Notes: a model not told the origin generated them from the letters alone. A stretch of 64,000 nucleotides of DNA from Mucispirillum schaedleri (GCA_949287985.1 CASEIN010000055.1:30442-94441); one strand, 5' to 3'; shown: positions 47,576 to 58,909, counted from the first letter of the stretch. Numbers and translations: made by a program.

Positions 47576-48580
47576 TTATTTTACTTCATCTAATACTTGA
47601 TTTAATAGTGGTGCATTATAGCCTTGTATATTTTTACCGTTAATGTAAAAAGCTGGTGTAGAACGTTCGCCTAATTCTTCTGCTTTTTTAATGCTTGCAT
47701 TAACTATATCTACTATTTCTGTAGAGTAAACTAATGATTTAAATTTTTCTGGGTTTGATGTTTTATTAGCAAATTTTTCAACTATTGCTTCATCTACTAA
47801 TTTAAAGATTTTGTTTACGTCTTCTTGAGTAAACTGTTCTGCATTTTCTCCAGCATTATTTTTATCTTCTTTATATTTTTTGGCAGTTGAATCTATTAAT
47901 TTTTCAGCATCAAATTCAAACAGGTCATTTTTAAAATTTTTACCCATTTTCATACCTGCTTCAAATATTTGTGCCATAATGCGTGCATTTGGGTGCATAT
48001 CTAAAGGCATATGAATAATATATAGTGCATAATCATTTTTATTTTTTAATTTTTGTTTGAAAAGTTTATTTGCTTCTTTACAATATGGGCATTGAAAATC
48101 AGTAATTTCAACAATTACAGTTTTACCATCTTTTTTTCCACCTGCAAGTGTAAGACCTGATACATCAATATCTTTTGGTTTAGCGTAGTTAAATTCTAAA
48201 CGGCTTGTAAGTGATTTTCTGTCTTTTAAGTCAATTATTTCAGCATCAATTAAAAGCCTGCCATTAGTAATTATATTTTTCTCTTGTGTTTGCCCATCAC
48301 GCTCAACCATAAGTCTTACGTATGCAAAACCAGGCATTTCATCAATATCTGCTAATTTTTCAACTGCAACTTTTGAATTTGCACCTTCTATTTCTTTAAT
48401 ATATTTTTCAAACTGTGCAACATCTGCTTTTGGAATAGATACTTGTTCACTGTTTGTTTGTGCAACGTCTGTTTTTTGAATAGATACTTGTTCATTATTT
48501 GTTTGTGTAGCATCTGCATTTTCTTTGCAGCCTGCTAATGCAATAATTAAAGCAGGTATAAGCAAAAGTATTTTTTTCAT
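47576..48580 (-). CDS. DsbA/DsbG-like thioredoxin-fold lipoprotein
   Basis: 334 residues. A lipoprotein signal peptide ends in the lipobox ALAGC (Cys18). Residues of about 24-54 hold two copies of a 15-residue unit resembling VAQTNSEQVSIPKAD. An extra N-terminal domain leads into a DsbA-type fold with active site FQCPYCKEAN and cis-Pro loop STPAFYINGK. It probably makes or repairs disulfides while anchored in a membrane. TTAAGGAG precedes the ATG. No DsbB-like partner is seen in the window. Confidence 0.87.
   Translation of the reverse strand: MKKILLLIPALIIALAGCKENADATQTNNEQVSIQKTDVAQTNSEQVSIPKADVAQFEKYIKEIEGANSKVAVEKLADIDEMPGFAYVRLMVERDGQTQEKNIITNGRLLIDAEIIDLKDRKSLTSRLEFNYAKPKDIDVSGLTLAGGKKDGKTVIVEITDFQCPYCKEANKLFKQKLKNKNDYALYIIHMPLDMHPNARIMAQIFEAGMKMGKNFKNDLFEFDAEKLIDSTAKKYKEDKNNAGENAEQFTQEDVNKIFKLVDEAIVEKFANKTSNPEKFKSLVYSTEIVDIVNASIKKAEELGERSTPAFYINGKNIQGYNAPLLNQVLDEVK
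48417..48520. repeat. 45-bp in-frame tandem repeat in the Dsb-like lipoprotein gene
   Basis: Unit 1 is 48417-48461 and unit 2 is 48462-48506, differing at a few bases, with a partial third unit to about 48520. Each encodes a 15-residue linker unit right after the lipidated Cys region. Confidence 0.85.
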
Positions 48581-48672
48581 TTAATGCTCCTTAACTATAT
48601 TTCTTGTGGTTCTAGCATATTTCAAATATTTATTAAACAATCACATATATATATTACATATTTTTTACAAAT

Positions 48673-49122
48673 TTATTTTAAAATAGAATAGCATGATGAT
48701 ATTTCTGTGCCATTATCAACTTCCTGTAATTGAAAATAATAACGCTCTTTATCTACCACCATTTCTATATTTGCTTTTTTACCTTCTTTAATATGTATCT
48801 TTTTAGGTATGATTTCATAAAACATCATAACATACGAATTATTTACATACTGCTTATCTACAGTATATTTTTCATTTGATTCAGGTAAAAAACGTTTCCA
48901 ATATTCAGCATATTTGTGATTAGGCACAAAATATGCACCAAATTCATCATAGGCTTTATCTATTTTCTTTTTTTCAAAAAAATACTTATAATATTCCTTA
49001 CATTCTTTAGTATTAACTGATTTTTCAATAACAACAAAATTACATGTTGGGCATGCTTTTTCATAAGCAAAAACAGAAAAACCAGTGCAGAATATTAGAA
49101 ATACAGCAATATATATTCTCAT
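48673..49122 (-). CDS. Hypothetical exported protein with CxxC
   Basis: 149 residues, not recognised. A signal peptide (MRIYIAVFLIFCTGFSVFA|YEK) is followed at once by ACPTCNFVVIEK, a CxxC pair, and later charged, tyrosine-rich sequence with two more Cys (one in NTKECKEYY and one near the C-terminus). GAGGTAAG precedes the ATG. It lies just upstream of the Dsb-like gene on the same strand with a 92-bp gap, so it could be a disulfide substrate, but this is only inference from location. Confidence 0.65.
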   Translation of the reverse strand: MRIYIAVFLIFCTGFSVFAYEKACPTCNFVVIEKSVNTKECKEYYKYFFEKKKIDKAYDEFGAYFVPNHKYAEYWKRFLPESNEKYTVDKQYVNNSYVMMFYEIIPKKIHIKEGKKANIEMVVDKERYYFQLQEVDNGTEISSCYSILK

Positions 49123-49189
49123 ATCTTACCTCGCATTATATATCTATAAAGTGTATTGTATCCATTGAAAAAGTAGAGAAGAATAGAAA

Positions 49190-49260
49190 AGGCGACGTCC
49201 GGATTTGAACCGGAGTACAAGGCTTTGCAGGCCTCTGCCTAACCACTCGGCCACGTCGCC
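49190..49260 (-). tRNA. tRNA-Cys (anticodon GCA)
   Basis: On the minus strand the molecule starts GGCGACGTGGCC and ends CGTCGCC plus discriminator U. The acceptor stem pairs GGCGACG with CGTCGCC, the anticodon loop is CTGCAAA (GCA) and the T arm has GGTTCAAATCC. CCA is not encoded. A U-rich tail follows. It lies 16 nt after tRNA-Gly in the same transcript. Confidence 0.95.
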
Positions 49261-49276
49261 ACCTAAATATAAAAAA

Positions 49277-49349
49277 AGCGGGTGACGAGACTCGAACTCG
49301 CGACCTCAACCTTGGCAAGGTCACGCTCTACCAACTGAGCTACACCCGC
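49277..49349 (-). tRNA. tRNA-Gly (anticodon GCC)
   Basis: On the minus strand GCGGGTG pairs with CACCCGC, the D arm has AGCTCAGTTGGTAGAGC, the anticodon loop contains TTGCCAA (GCC) and the T arm has GTTCGAGTC. The discriminator is U. CCA is not encoded. Confidence 0.96.
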
Positions 49350-49360
49350 ATGGGAATTAA

Positions 49361-49389
49361 TATATATATGATTTAAAAAATAAAGTCAA
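49361..49389 (-). promoter_or_regulatory. Sigma-70-type promoter of the tRNA-Gly/tRNA-Cys unit
   Basis: On the minus strand TTGACT (49384-49389), 17 nt, then TATATA (49361-49366). The tRNA-Gly 5' end lies 11 nt past the -10 box. Confidence 0.6.
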
Positions 49390-49450
49390 TAAAAAATTTT
49401 ATATTTTTTTAAATTTATTATTTTCATAAATATATAAATAATTTATAAGA

Positions 49451-50692
49451 TTATTTTTTTATTTCATTTCCGTCTTTTTGCTCTAAATCTAATAAATATA
49501 TATTACACTCATCTTGGTCAAGTTCACTATTATAGTCACACTCTGTTTTTAAAGCCATTTTCATATCAGGACTAATAACAAAATTATAATAAAACATCAT
49601 ATCATCGTCTATTAATATTGTATATGCTGTTCTATCTTTTATTTTATGATAAACACTTATTATATACTTATTCAAAAAATTAAACTTTATATTATCCCCT
49701 ACATATGTATATTTATCTGGTTTTGTAAAATCATTAATTTTATATAATTTAGATGTATTTACATAAGAACCATATTGAATAACATTTAAGTAGCCATTAT
49801 CAAATAAAAATAAAGATGTTTTACCATCGTTTGCTTTTATATCTGTTAATACATTTGTTTTTATAGATTTATTATCAAAAGTATATAATCTTATTTGATT
49901 ATATTTTTTATCTACCATGGCAAACTTTGTCATATCTTGTGACATACTAAATGGCAAACCACCCTCACCTAAAGAATTTGTATAAAAATCTATACATGAA
50001 TTATATTCATCTTCTAATAATATTTTATCATCTGATGTAATTAAAAACCTGCACCCACCAATATTTTGCTTATATAGTAAGTAGTATAAATAATGTATTT
50101 CTGTATTATATGAATAGCTATTAGAGAAAGGTTTTAACCTAATTACATCTTCATTATATAATTTCTTAAAAATATATTCACCAGAACATGATACATTTTT
50201 TATTGTATCTGTATTTATATACCCATTATCATCTAAAAATGATAATTGAACTTCAGAGTTACTATTATTATCAGATTTGCAGCTACCTTTATTTATCATC
50301 ATTAATTTATCTTGATATTGATGAAAGCAGCAATCTTCACATGGTATTATAGAGGATACATTAGGGTTAGCTCCATAAGTAAATATATCATCATTTTGAT
50401 TTTTTTTATCAAGCTCTTTTATATTTTTCAGTGGTAATACTGCATACTCTCCTCCATTAGCCTTACTAATAACGATAGAATTTTTAGTAAAACCATAACA
50501 CCCAATATTTAAGTTATCCTTGAATATATCAATATTTATTTTGCCTATATATTTTTTATCAGCAACTTTCAATTGAACTTCTTTTAGCTTGATTATATCC
50601 TCATGTTTATCTTTTGCATTACTTTCTACATAAAAAAATAATGTAAATAGAAATAATAAGCACATAACGATTATATATTTATTTTTCTTCAT
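49451..50692 (-). CDS. Unknown exported protein, paralogue A
   Basis: About 413 residues from ATG 50692, which follows GGGAG; an upstream in-frame start at 50737 would add a non-signal leader. A single N-terminal hydrophobic segment (YIIVMCLLFLFTLFFYV) indicates export or membrane anchoring. The rest is strand-rich with landmarks GANPNVSSIIPCEDCC, SMSQDMTKFAMVD, QIRLYTFDNKSIKTNVLTDI and a C-terminal ISPDMKMALKTEC ... CNIYLLDLE. The SPDMxKxA repeats look like beta-propeller blades, but I do not recognise a family. The neighbour at 50880 is a clear paralogue. Confidence 0.7.
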   Translation of the reverse strand: MKKNKYIIVMCLLFLFTLFFYVESNAKDKHEDIIKLKEVQLKVADKKYIGKINIDIFKDNLNIGCYGFTKNSIVISKANGGEYAVLPLKNIKELDKKNQNDDIFTYGANPNVSSIIPCEDCCFHQYQDKLMMINKGSCKSDNNSNSEVQLSFLDDNGYINTDTIKNVSCSGEYIFKKLYNEDVIRLKPFSNSYSYNTEIHYLYYLLYKQNIGGCRFLITSDDKILLEDEYNSCIDFYTNSLGEGGLPFSMSQDMTKFAMVDKKYNQIRLYTFDNKSIKTNVLTDIKANDGKTSLFLFDNGYLNVIQYGSYVNTSKLYKINDFTKPDKYTYVGDNIKFNFLNKYIISVYHKIKDRTAYTILIDDDMMFYYNFVISPDMKMALKTECDYNSELDQDECNIYLLDLEQKDGNEIKK

Positions 50693-50759
50693 AACATACT
50701 CCCTATAAATTTTTTGTATCAAATACCATTTCACCAAATATAAAGTTAGTATAATCCTT

Positions 50760-50782
50760 GTGTTCTATAGTGTCGAGAACAC
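50760..50782. repeat. Inverted repeat upstream of paralogue A
   Basis: GTGTTCT (50760-50766) and AGAACAC (50776-50782), perfect 7-bp arms with a 9-nt spacer. It lies about 70 bp upstream of the ATG at 50692. It could be an operator or a leader hairpin. Confidence 0.45.
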
Positions 50783-50826
50783 CTATTTACCCCATGAAAA
50801 CCATAATGGCTTACCTTGGTGTTATT

Positions 50827-50846
50827 AAAACCCTTTGCAGGATTTT
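50827..50846 (-). terminator. Terminator after paralogue B
   Basis: On the minus strand AAAATCCT, loop GCAA, AGGGTTTT (one T-G wobble), followed by AATAAC. It lies about 35 bp past the stop of the gene at 50880. Confidence 0.45.
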
Positions 50847-50879
50847 TTTATTTATATTGTCCTATTATTATAAAATTTA

Positions 50880-52040
50880 TCATTTTTTTTGATTTTCTAC
50901 ACCTTTTTCATTGGCATCTAATGGTTCTAAATATAATAAATATATATCACACTCACCCTCTTCTTTTCCACATTCATCATCTAAAGCCATTTTCAAATCA
51001 GAACTAACTGTAGATACACCACCATCGACAAATATATCATATAATGTATCACCTTTTACCATATCATAATTTTTCTTACCATCACCATTCATATAAAGAT
51101 AGTTTGCATTATGAACTTTTGTAGAAGTATACCCATCTGGCTTAGTAAAATCATGAATTTTATATAATGTATATTTATTAGAAGGCTCTTGATAGACAGA
51201 TAAATAACCAGTATCATGAAGAAATAAAAATGTTTTTCCTTGTGTTTTTATATTTGTTAAAACATTAGTTTTTATAGAATTATTATCAAAAGTATATAAT
51301 CTTATTTTATTATATTCTTCATCTACCATAGCAAACTTAGTCATATCTGGCGACATACTAAATGGTGAAGCAGCCATATTATGAATTCTAGACCAAGCAT
51401 GATTATAGCTGTAACTATTTTCTATAAGCACTTTATCTGTTGTGCCTATTGAAAAACCATAAACTGCTACAGGCATAAGTATCTTAAAGTCATCTGTATA
51501 ATATATATCATCATGATATGTTCTATGAATATATTCAGCAGCATTGCATGGAAAATATTTTACTTTATCTACAAGCCCATTATCATCTAAAATAGTCAAT
51601 TGAAATTTTTTAGAAATATTCACTTGTTCATAAGTGTTTTTATCAGTATAGCAAGCATCTGTATTTTCAATCATTATTTTGCCTTGATTATTTATTAACA
51701 TACAATCATCACATTGTATTATAGATGATACATTTGGATTAGCACCAGATTTAAAAATATCATAATTTTGCTTATTTTCATCAAGCCTTTTTATATTATT
51801 TAGTGGTAAAACTGCATACTCATTTTCATTGGAAATAATAATAGAATTTTTTGTAAAATCATATGCGAACAAATTTTGAGCATTAACTTTACCCAGATAT
51901 ACTTTATCAACAACTTTTAAATGGACTTCTTCACGTTTGATTATATCTTTATTTTTCTCTCTATGACTAAATTCAATATAAAAACCCAGTGTAAATAACA
52001 ATAATATTGAGATGATAATTATATATTCAAATTTTTTCAT
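50880..52040 (-). CDS. Unknown exported protein, paralogue B
   Basis: About 386 residues from the ATG at 52040, behind GGGAT. One N-terminal hydrophobic segment (IIIISILLLFTLGFYI) precedes a strand-rich exported region. It shares with paralogue A the segments GANPNVSSII.C.DC, SMS.DMTKFAMVD, IRLYTFDN.SIKTNVLT.I and D.KMAL..EC....CDIYLL.LE. Four Cys lie at corresponding places, suggesting structural disulfides. The family is not recognised. Tandem position and equal layout point to a local duplication. Confidence 0.7.
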   Translation of the reverse strand: MKKFEYIIIISILLLFTLGFYIEFSHREKNKDIIKREEVHLKVVDKVYLGKVNAQNLFAYDFTKNSIIISNENEYAVLPLNNIKRLDENKQNYDIFKSGANPNVSSIIQCDDCMLINNQGKIMIENTDACYTDKNTYEQVNISKKFQLTILDDNGLVDKVKYFPCNAAEYIHRTYHDDIYYTDDFKILMPVAVYGFSIGTTDKVLIENSYSYNHAWSRIHNMAASPFSMSPDMTKFAMVDEEYNKIRLYTFDNNSIKTNVLTNIKTQGKTFLFLHDTGYLSVYQEPSNKYTLYKIHDFTKPDGYTSTKVHNANYLYMNGDGKKNYDMVKGDTLYDIFVDGGVSTVSSDLKMALDDECGKEEGECDIYLLYLEPLDANEKGVENQKK

Positions 52041-52139
52041 AGTTTCATATCCCTGCATAAGCTTTTTGTAGAAAAAAATCCTTTTTGGTAAGTATAGTAT
52101 AACATAATTTAATAAAAAGTCAAAAAAGAATATATCCTG

Positions 52140-52748
52140 CTATTTTTTTACAGCTTTTGTGGCTGGCTGATAACGAGAACCAAGGGAAGTTAAGCTTGAA
52201 ATATTAAAGCCTGCATTTAAAAAACTTTCTTTTATGGCTTTGCTTGAAGCATAAGTTGTCAGCACCCCATTATCACGCAGTAGAGAATAAAGTTTATTAA
52301 TCATTTTATCGCTCCACATTTCACTATTATGCTTTTTTGAAAATGGGTCAAAATATATTACATCAAATTTATGGTTTAAAGAATATATAAATTCTACTGC
52401 ATCTTGAATATAATATTCTAAAGAAAAATTGTTATGTATACCATTACTTATTAACTTACGCAGCACTTTATACCCTGCATTAGGCATTAAAATATGTGTA
52501 TTTTTAACAATATGTAAAAGGCTTGCATCTTTTTCAACGGATACTATATGTATTTTATTTGTTATATTATGTTTTAATGCTTCATCTATTGTAACAGCTA
52601 AATTTAGACCTAAACCAAAGCAAATATCTAATACTCTTATATCACTTTTTTCTGCCCTTTTTATAATTTCAGTGCCATTTACAAATTTATGCAGACTTTC
52701 AGCATAAGCTCCCACTGATTTTGTTTTGTATGATTCATTATACTCCAT
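52140..52748 (-). CDS. MnmC/MnmD-like tRNA methyltransferase domain protein
   Basis: 202 residues from the first ATG. SAM-binding VLDICFGLGLNLAV, FDVIYFDPFSKKHNSEMWS, LLRDNGVLTTYASSKAIKESFLNAGF and SLGSRYQPATKA match the MnmC methyltransferase half (MnmD), which finishes methylaminomethyl-uridine at tRNA position 34. No oxidoreductase half is present. The frame stays open upstream and encodes NTYDGSYTFYS before this ATG, which resembles the family's conserved start, yet that stretch offers no ATG, GTG or TTG. The listed ATG also lacks a ribosome site. The true start may be a rare codon or reached by coupling. Confidence 0.75.
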   Translation of the reverse strand: MEYNESYKTKSVGAYAESLHKFVNGTEIIKRAEKSDIRVLDICFGLGLNLAVTIDEALKHNITNKIHIVSVEKDASLLHIVKNTHILMPNAGYKVLRKLISNGIHNNFSLEYYIQDAVEFIYSLNHKFDVIYFDPFSKKHNSEMWSDKMINKLYSLLRDNGVLTTYASSKAIKESFLNAGFNISSLTSLGSRYQPATKAVKK

Positions 52749-52824
52749 ACTATAAAATGTGTAGGAGCCGTCATATGTATTAATAATTTTTTTATCGCCG
52801 TATATATTTACTGGTAAATTTCTA

Positions 52825-55559
<2,735 letters not shown>

Positions 55560-55564
55560 TAAAT

Positions 55565-55596
55565 AAACCCTGCTAAAGAAAACTTTGGCAGGGTTT
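55565..55596 (+). terminator. Rho-independent terminator of eno
   Basis: AAACCCTGCTAAAG pairs with CTTTGGCAGGGTTT across AAAA (one T-G wobble). It starts 6 bp past the stop. Confidence 0.8.
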
Positions 55597-55783
55597 AGCT
55601 TATCTAAAAAATACATTTTTTTCGCTAGTCTTTTATAAACCTAATAATTCTTACTTCTCTTTATTCAGACATTAAATGAAAACTAAACCTAGATACACGC
55701 TCTAAATTTTGCTCATCAAATAAATTTAAATAACATTTACTATTTTAAAAATAAAACATAAATGACTTTTTACAAAATCTTAC

Positions 55784-55812
55784 CTGCCAAAGAAAACTTT
55801 GGCAGTTTTTTT
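55784..55812 (+). terminator. Second, near-identical terminator
   Basis: CTGCCAAAG (55784-55792), loop AAAA, CTTTGGCAG (55797-55805), then TTTTTTT. Its U-run is on the plus strand although the adjacent gene is minus. It shares AAAGAAAACTTTGGCAG with the eno terminator. The 187 bp between the two hairpins hold no gene I can support. Confidence 0.75.
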
Positions 55813-56422
55813 ATTTAGAAGTATATGCTTCAAAAGCTTTTTTAAACCCATGCTCGCTTACAAAATGCATAATATCCCCTACATCTTTTATTGTTATTCT
55901 TGGGGTATCTTTATCCCTGTTCATAAGCCAGTATTGAATAATTGAAGTATTTGCTTCCACCAAATATTCCAGCAGATATTCAAATTTACTTACCCTTTTG
56001 CTACTATCCACATTTAAATGTCTTCTATAAGCATCTTTTACAATATTCTTCATTTTAGCTTTAAAACGTGGGTCACCATTTTCACCATTTAAAACTTTAA
56101 AATATTCACCATTCTTTAAGAAGTTTTCCTGCATATCTTGAAATACTTTTTCATCTGGATTATCAATTTTACTGTAATAAAGCTTTAAATGATAATCTAC
56201 CCTTTTGGCAAAATCTTCTAATAATTCCTGCTCTGTTTTTTGAAGTAAATCATAAATACTTTTATAATATAAATAAAACGTTCCTCTGTTAAATCCTGCT
56301 AAGTCTGCAACTTCTTTAATAGTAATGGTTTCAATCTTTCTTTCAGCATATAAAGTAAAAAAAGCTTTTTTAAAACGTTCTTTTGTTTCAATAGACCTGT
56401 GGGATTCTCTCATACAAATCAT
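55811..56422 (-). CDS. TetR/AcrR family transcriptional regulator
   Basis: 203 residues. The N-terminal helix-turn-helix reads TIKEVADLAGFNRGTFYLYYKSIYDLL, and a C-terminal TetR-type ligand region follows. The ATG at 56422 overlaps the preceding stop (TAATG) and has GGAGG very close; the ATG at 56413 is 11 bases from the same site, so the start is uncertain by three residues. It is coupled to an unknown periplasmic protein gene. Confidence 0.88.
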   Translation of the reverse strand: MICMRESHRSIETKERFKKAFFTLYAERKIETITIKEVADLAGFNRGTFYLYYKSIYDLLQKTEQELLEDFAKRVDYHLKLYYSKIDNPDEKVFQDMQENFLKNGEYFKVLNGENGDPRFKAKMKNIVKDAYRRHLNVDSSKRVSKFEYLLEYLVEANTSIIQYWLMNRDKDTPRITIKDVGDIMHFVSEHGFKKAFEAYTSK

Positions 56423-57429
56423 TACCTCCTGTTATTTTTTTGAGTTATCTTATCCATAATCAATTCCGAAGCTGTGCTGTTAAATAAACTAAAATTATAT
56501 ACTAAATGACTGTTTGTATAGACTTTAAAAGGTTCACCTCTCTCATTAATCCAATATATAATATTATCAAGTAATGGGTTATTAAAATACATTTGCCAGT
56601 AAACATAGCCATTAGGGTGATGAAACTGCTTAATTGAACCTTTAGGCATATCTGCTATTTCGCATTTCTTAAAATCATCACCTTCTGTTTGTGATAATAT
56701 ACATGATTTATTATATGGTGTAAGTACATTATTGCCTAAATCAACTTTATAAACTAAAGACTCCCCAGTATCTTTATACATAAACCCATTATCTTTACCT
56801 GTATAATCTAACTCAAATAATGCTGTTTTATCTATCTTTCCTTGATTAATAACACCTTTGCATATTTCTTCTTCATTTTTTATGCATACTAAGCTGTCAA
56901 ATTCAGTAAATACACTGAAATCATAGGCTGGAGATTCTACAACCATAGAATATAAAACAGCACCTAGTGGAAAATTAATAATATCTTTTTCAGTTAATGG
57001 TATACTTTTATCTATTCTATACAATGAAATATTACCTGTCAAACTCTTTTTATTAACCTTTCTAATGTATAAAGGTGAATAAAGACAGTTATTTTCAGGA
57101 TTATTATAACAGCTGTTATCATCATTTGTTCTATATATTACAACAGTGCCATCACTTAAATATAAAACTTCTTTTATATTGTTTAGATACTTTTTAAAAG
57201 AAGGTGTATAAGCATACGTATTTTTAATATCTAAAAAACTATTAGTTATAATAGATGAATTATCAAACCAAAATTCAAGGCCACCATCGCCGCCGTAATA
57301 ATATGAAATATTGCCAGATGAAAAATAATCTTTTGGTGTAATAAGCTGCATAAATTCAAAATCATCTTGAGCAAATATATCAGCATATAAACCAAATATA
57401 ATAAACAATAGAAATATAACTTTCTTCAT
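56422..57429 (-). CDS. Unknown periplasmic protein
   Basis: 335 residues, not recognised. A signal peptide (MKKVIFLLFIIFGLYADIFA|QDD) is followed by strand-rich sequence with aromatic and Gly-rich pieces such as ISYYYGGDGGLEFWFDNSS and several Cys in the middle (CYNNPENNC, CIKNEEEIC). It resembles in style, not in recognisable sequence, the exported paralogues at 49451-52040. It is transcribed ahead of the TetR gene with a one-base overlap, so the regulator probably controls this unit. Confidence 0.65.
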   Translation of the reverse strand: MKKVIFLLFIIFGLYADIFAQDDFEFMQLITPKDYFSSGNISYYYGGDGGLEFWFDNSSIITNSFLDIKNTYAYTPSFKKYLNNIKEVLYLSDGTVVIYRTNDDNSCYNNPENNCLYSPLYIRKVNKKSLTGNISLYRIDKSIPLTEKDIINFPLGAVLYSMVVESPAYDFSVFTEFDSLVCIKNEEEICKGVINQGKIDKTALFELDYTGKDNGFMYKDTGESLVYKVDLGNNVLTPYNKSCILSQTEGDDFKKCEIADMPKGSIKQFHHPNGYVYWQMYFNNPLLDNIIYWINERGEPFKVYTNSHLVYNFSLFNSTASELIMDKITQKNNRR

Positions 57430-57446
57430 AATAATCTCTTTTTGTC

Positions 57447-57577
57447 ACTTAAGTTTGCAGAAATATGAAAACAGTAGTAAAAAATATTGACAATTAAACC
57501 TATTTAAGCATAACTATATTTTATATAGAATATATTAAAAAATATTTATTTTCAATAATAATTTAAAATACTTAAGT
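57447..57577. promoter_or_regulatory. Paired ACTTAAGT palindromes in a divergent spacer
   Basis: ACTTAAGT occurs at 57447-57454 and 57570-57577. In opposite orientation both extend to ACTTAAGTGA, one close to each divergent gene start. A consensus TTGACA (57487-57492) lies between them. They are candidate operators, possibly for the TetR protein. Confidence 0.35.
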
Positions 57578-57587
57578 GAGGCGTATA

Positions 57588-58694
57588 ATGAAATATATTT
57601 CATACGAAGAAAAACTTGCAAAATTAATCACACACCATTCACTAAATTTAAAAAAAGGTGATGTGGTGCAAATAAAAGCAGAAACTTCTGCAGAACCATT
57701 AATAAAAGCAATGTATAAAGAAGTTATTAAATTAGGTGCATATCCATTTTTAAGGCTTTTTATACCAGAAAGCCAAGAATACATGGCAAAATATGGCTCT
57801 CAGGAACAGCTTACATACCTACCAGAGTTTGATTTAAAACAAGCTGAAATTATGACAGCATACATTTATATTGATTCTACTATTAATACAAAATCACTTA
57901 CAAATGCAGACCATCAAAAAATAGCTTTAATGCGTAAAACAGCATTACCTGTTAGGGAAATTATGAATAAAAGAGAGTTGGAAGGAAAATTTCGCTGGTC
58001 ATTATGCCCATACCCTAATCAGTCTATGGCTCAAGATGCTGAAATGTCATTAGATGAATACTCTGCTTTTGTATATGAAGCATGCAAATTAAATGAAGAT
58101 GACCCTATTGCTGCATGGAAAAAAGTAGAAGCAGACCAGGAAGCAATAGTTAAAAGAATGACAGGCACAAAATGGCTGCATATTAAAGGAAAAGATACTG
58201 ATTTAAAATTAAAAGTAGAAGGAAGAAAGTGGGAAAACTGCTGTGGTTATAGGAATATGCCAGATGGTGAAGTTTTTACAAGCCCTGTGGAAGATAGTGC
58301 AGAAGGAACAATTTTATTTGATATACCAACAACATATAATGGTGTAGAAGCTAAAAATGTATTTTTAAGGTTTGAAAAAGGTAAAGTTGTGGAAGCTCGT
58401 GCTGAAAAAGGACAGGATTTCTTACATAAAATGCTTGATATGGACGATGGCTCTCGCTTTGCTGGAGAAATTGCTTTTGGATTAAATGATAATATCCAAA
58501 TCCCTACAAAAAATATACTCTTTGATGAAAAAATTGGTAAATCAATGCATTTAGCAATTGGAGCAAGCTATCAGGAAGTTGGTGGAAAAAATATTTCTGC
58601 ACTGCACTGGGATTTAATAAAAGATATGAAAAATGGTGGAACAGTAGAAGCTGATGGTGTGCTTGTATATAAAGATGGTAAACATATATTATAA
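57588..58694 (+). CDS. M29 family aminopeptidase
   Basis: 368 residues from the ATG at 57588, behind GTGAGG. Metallo-aminopeptidase of the AmpS/PepS/T family. Metal-site segments seen in order: SPVEDSAEG, GSRFAGEIAFGLN, KSMHLAIGASY and SALHWDLI, carrying the conserved Glu, Glu, His, Tyr, His and Asp. It trims N-terminal residues from peptides in the cytoplasm. It is monocistronic, divergent from the TetR-linked unit. Confidence 0.92.
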   Translation: MKYISYEEKLAKLITHHSLNLKKGDVVQIKAETSAEPLIKAMYKEVIKLGAYPFLRLFIPESQEYMAKYGSQEQLTYLPEFDLKQAEIMTAYIYIDSTINTKSLTNADHQKIALMRKTALPVREIMNKRELEGKFRWSLCPYPNQSMAQDAEMSLDEYSAFVYEACKLNEDDPIAAWKKVEADQEAIVKRMTGTKWLHIKGKDTDLKLKVEGRKWENCCGYRNMPDGEVFTSPVEDSAEGTILFDIPTTYNGVEAKNVFLRFEKGKVVEARAEKGQDFLHKMLDMDDGSRFAGEIAFGLNDNIQIPTKNILFDEKIGKSMHLAIGASYQEVGGKNISALHWDLIKDMKNGGTVEADGVLVYKDGKHIL

Positions 58695-58719
58695 ACTATA
58701 AAAAATAGTTTATTATTTT
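58693..58719 (+). terminator. Weak terminator of the M29 peptidase gene
   Basis: AAACTAT (58693-58699) pairs with ATAGTTT (58705-58711), then ATTATTTTG. It overlaps the stop codon and is all but one pair A-T, so it is weak. Confidence 0.4.
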
Positions 58720-58766
58720 GAAATTTGAAATAATAAAAATTAGATACATTTAACATTAATCTATTG

Positions 58767-58852
58767 AACTAAACTTGGAGCATGTATCCAAGTTTAGTTA
58801 CCTTAGCAGCCTAATAAAATGCGACGAGTATTATGGGGCTCATGATAATACT
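58767..58852. repeat. Two strong hairpins in an otherwise empty spacer
   Basis: AACTAAACTTGG (58767-58778) pairs perfectly with CCAAGTTTAGTT (58788-58799) over a 9-nt loop and has no U-run after it. AGTATTAT (58827-58834) then pairs with ATAATACT (58845-58852) around GGGGCTCATG. No open frame explains them. A small RNA on the plus strand ending at the 58910-58941 terminator is one possibility. Confidence 0.5.
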
Positions 58853-58909
58853 GGCAACAATGTATTTTTTTGATAATATAAGAGTTATAGAAAATAAATG
58901 GCTTAAATA

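Noticed and set aside
49136..49324. Open frame of 62 codons on the minus strand
   Set aside because: It runs through tRNA-Cys and into tRNA-Gly; the tRNAs explain the sequence.
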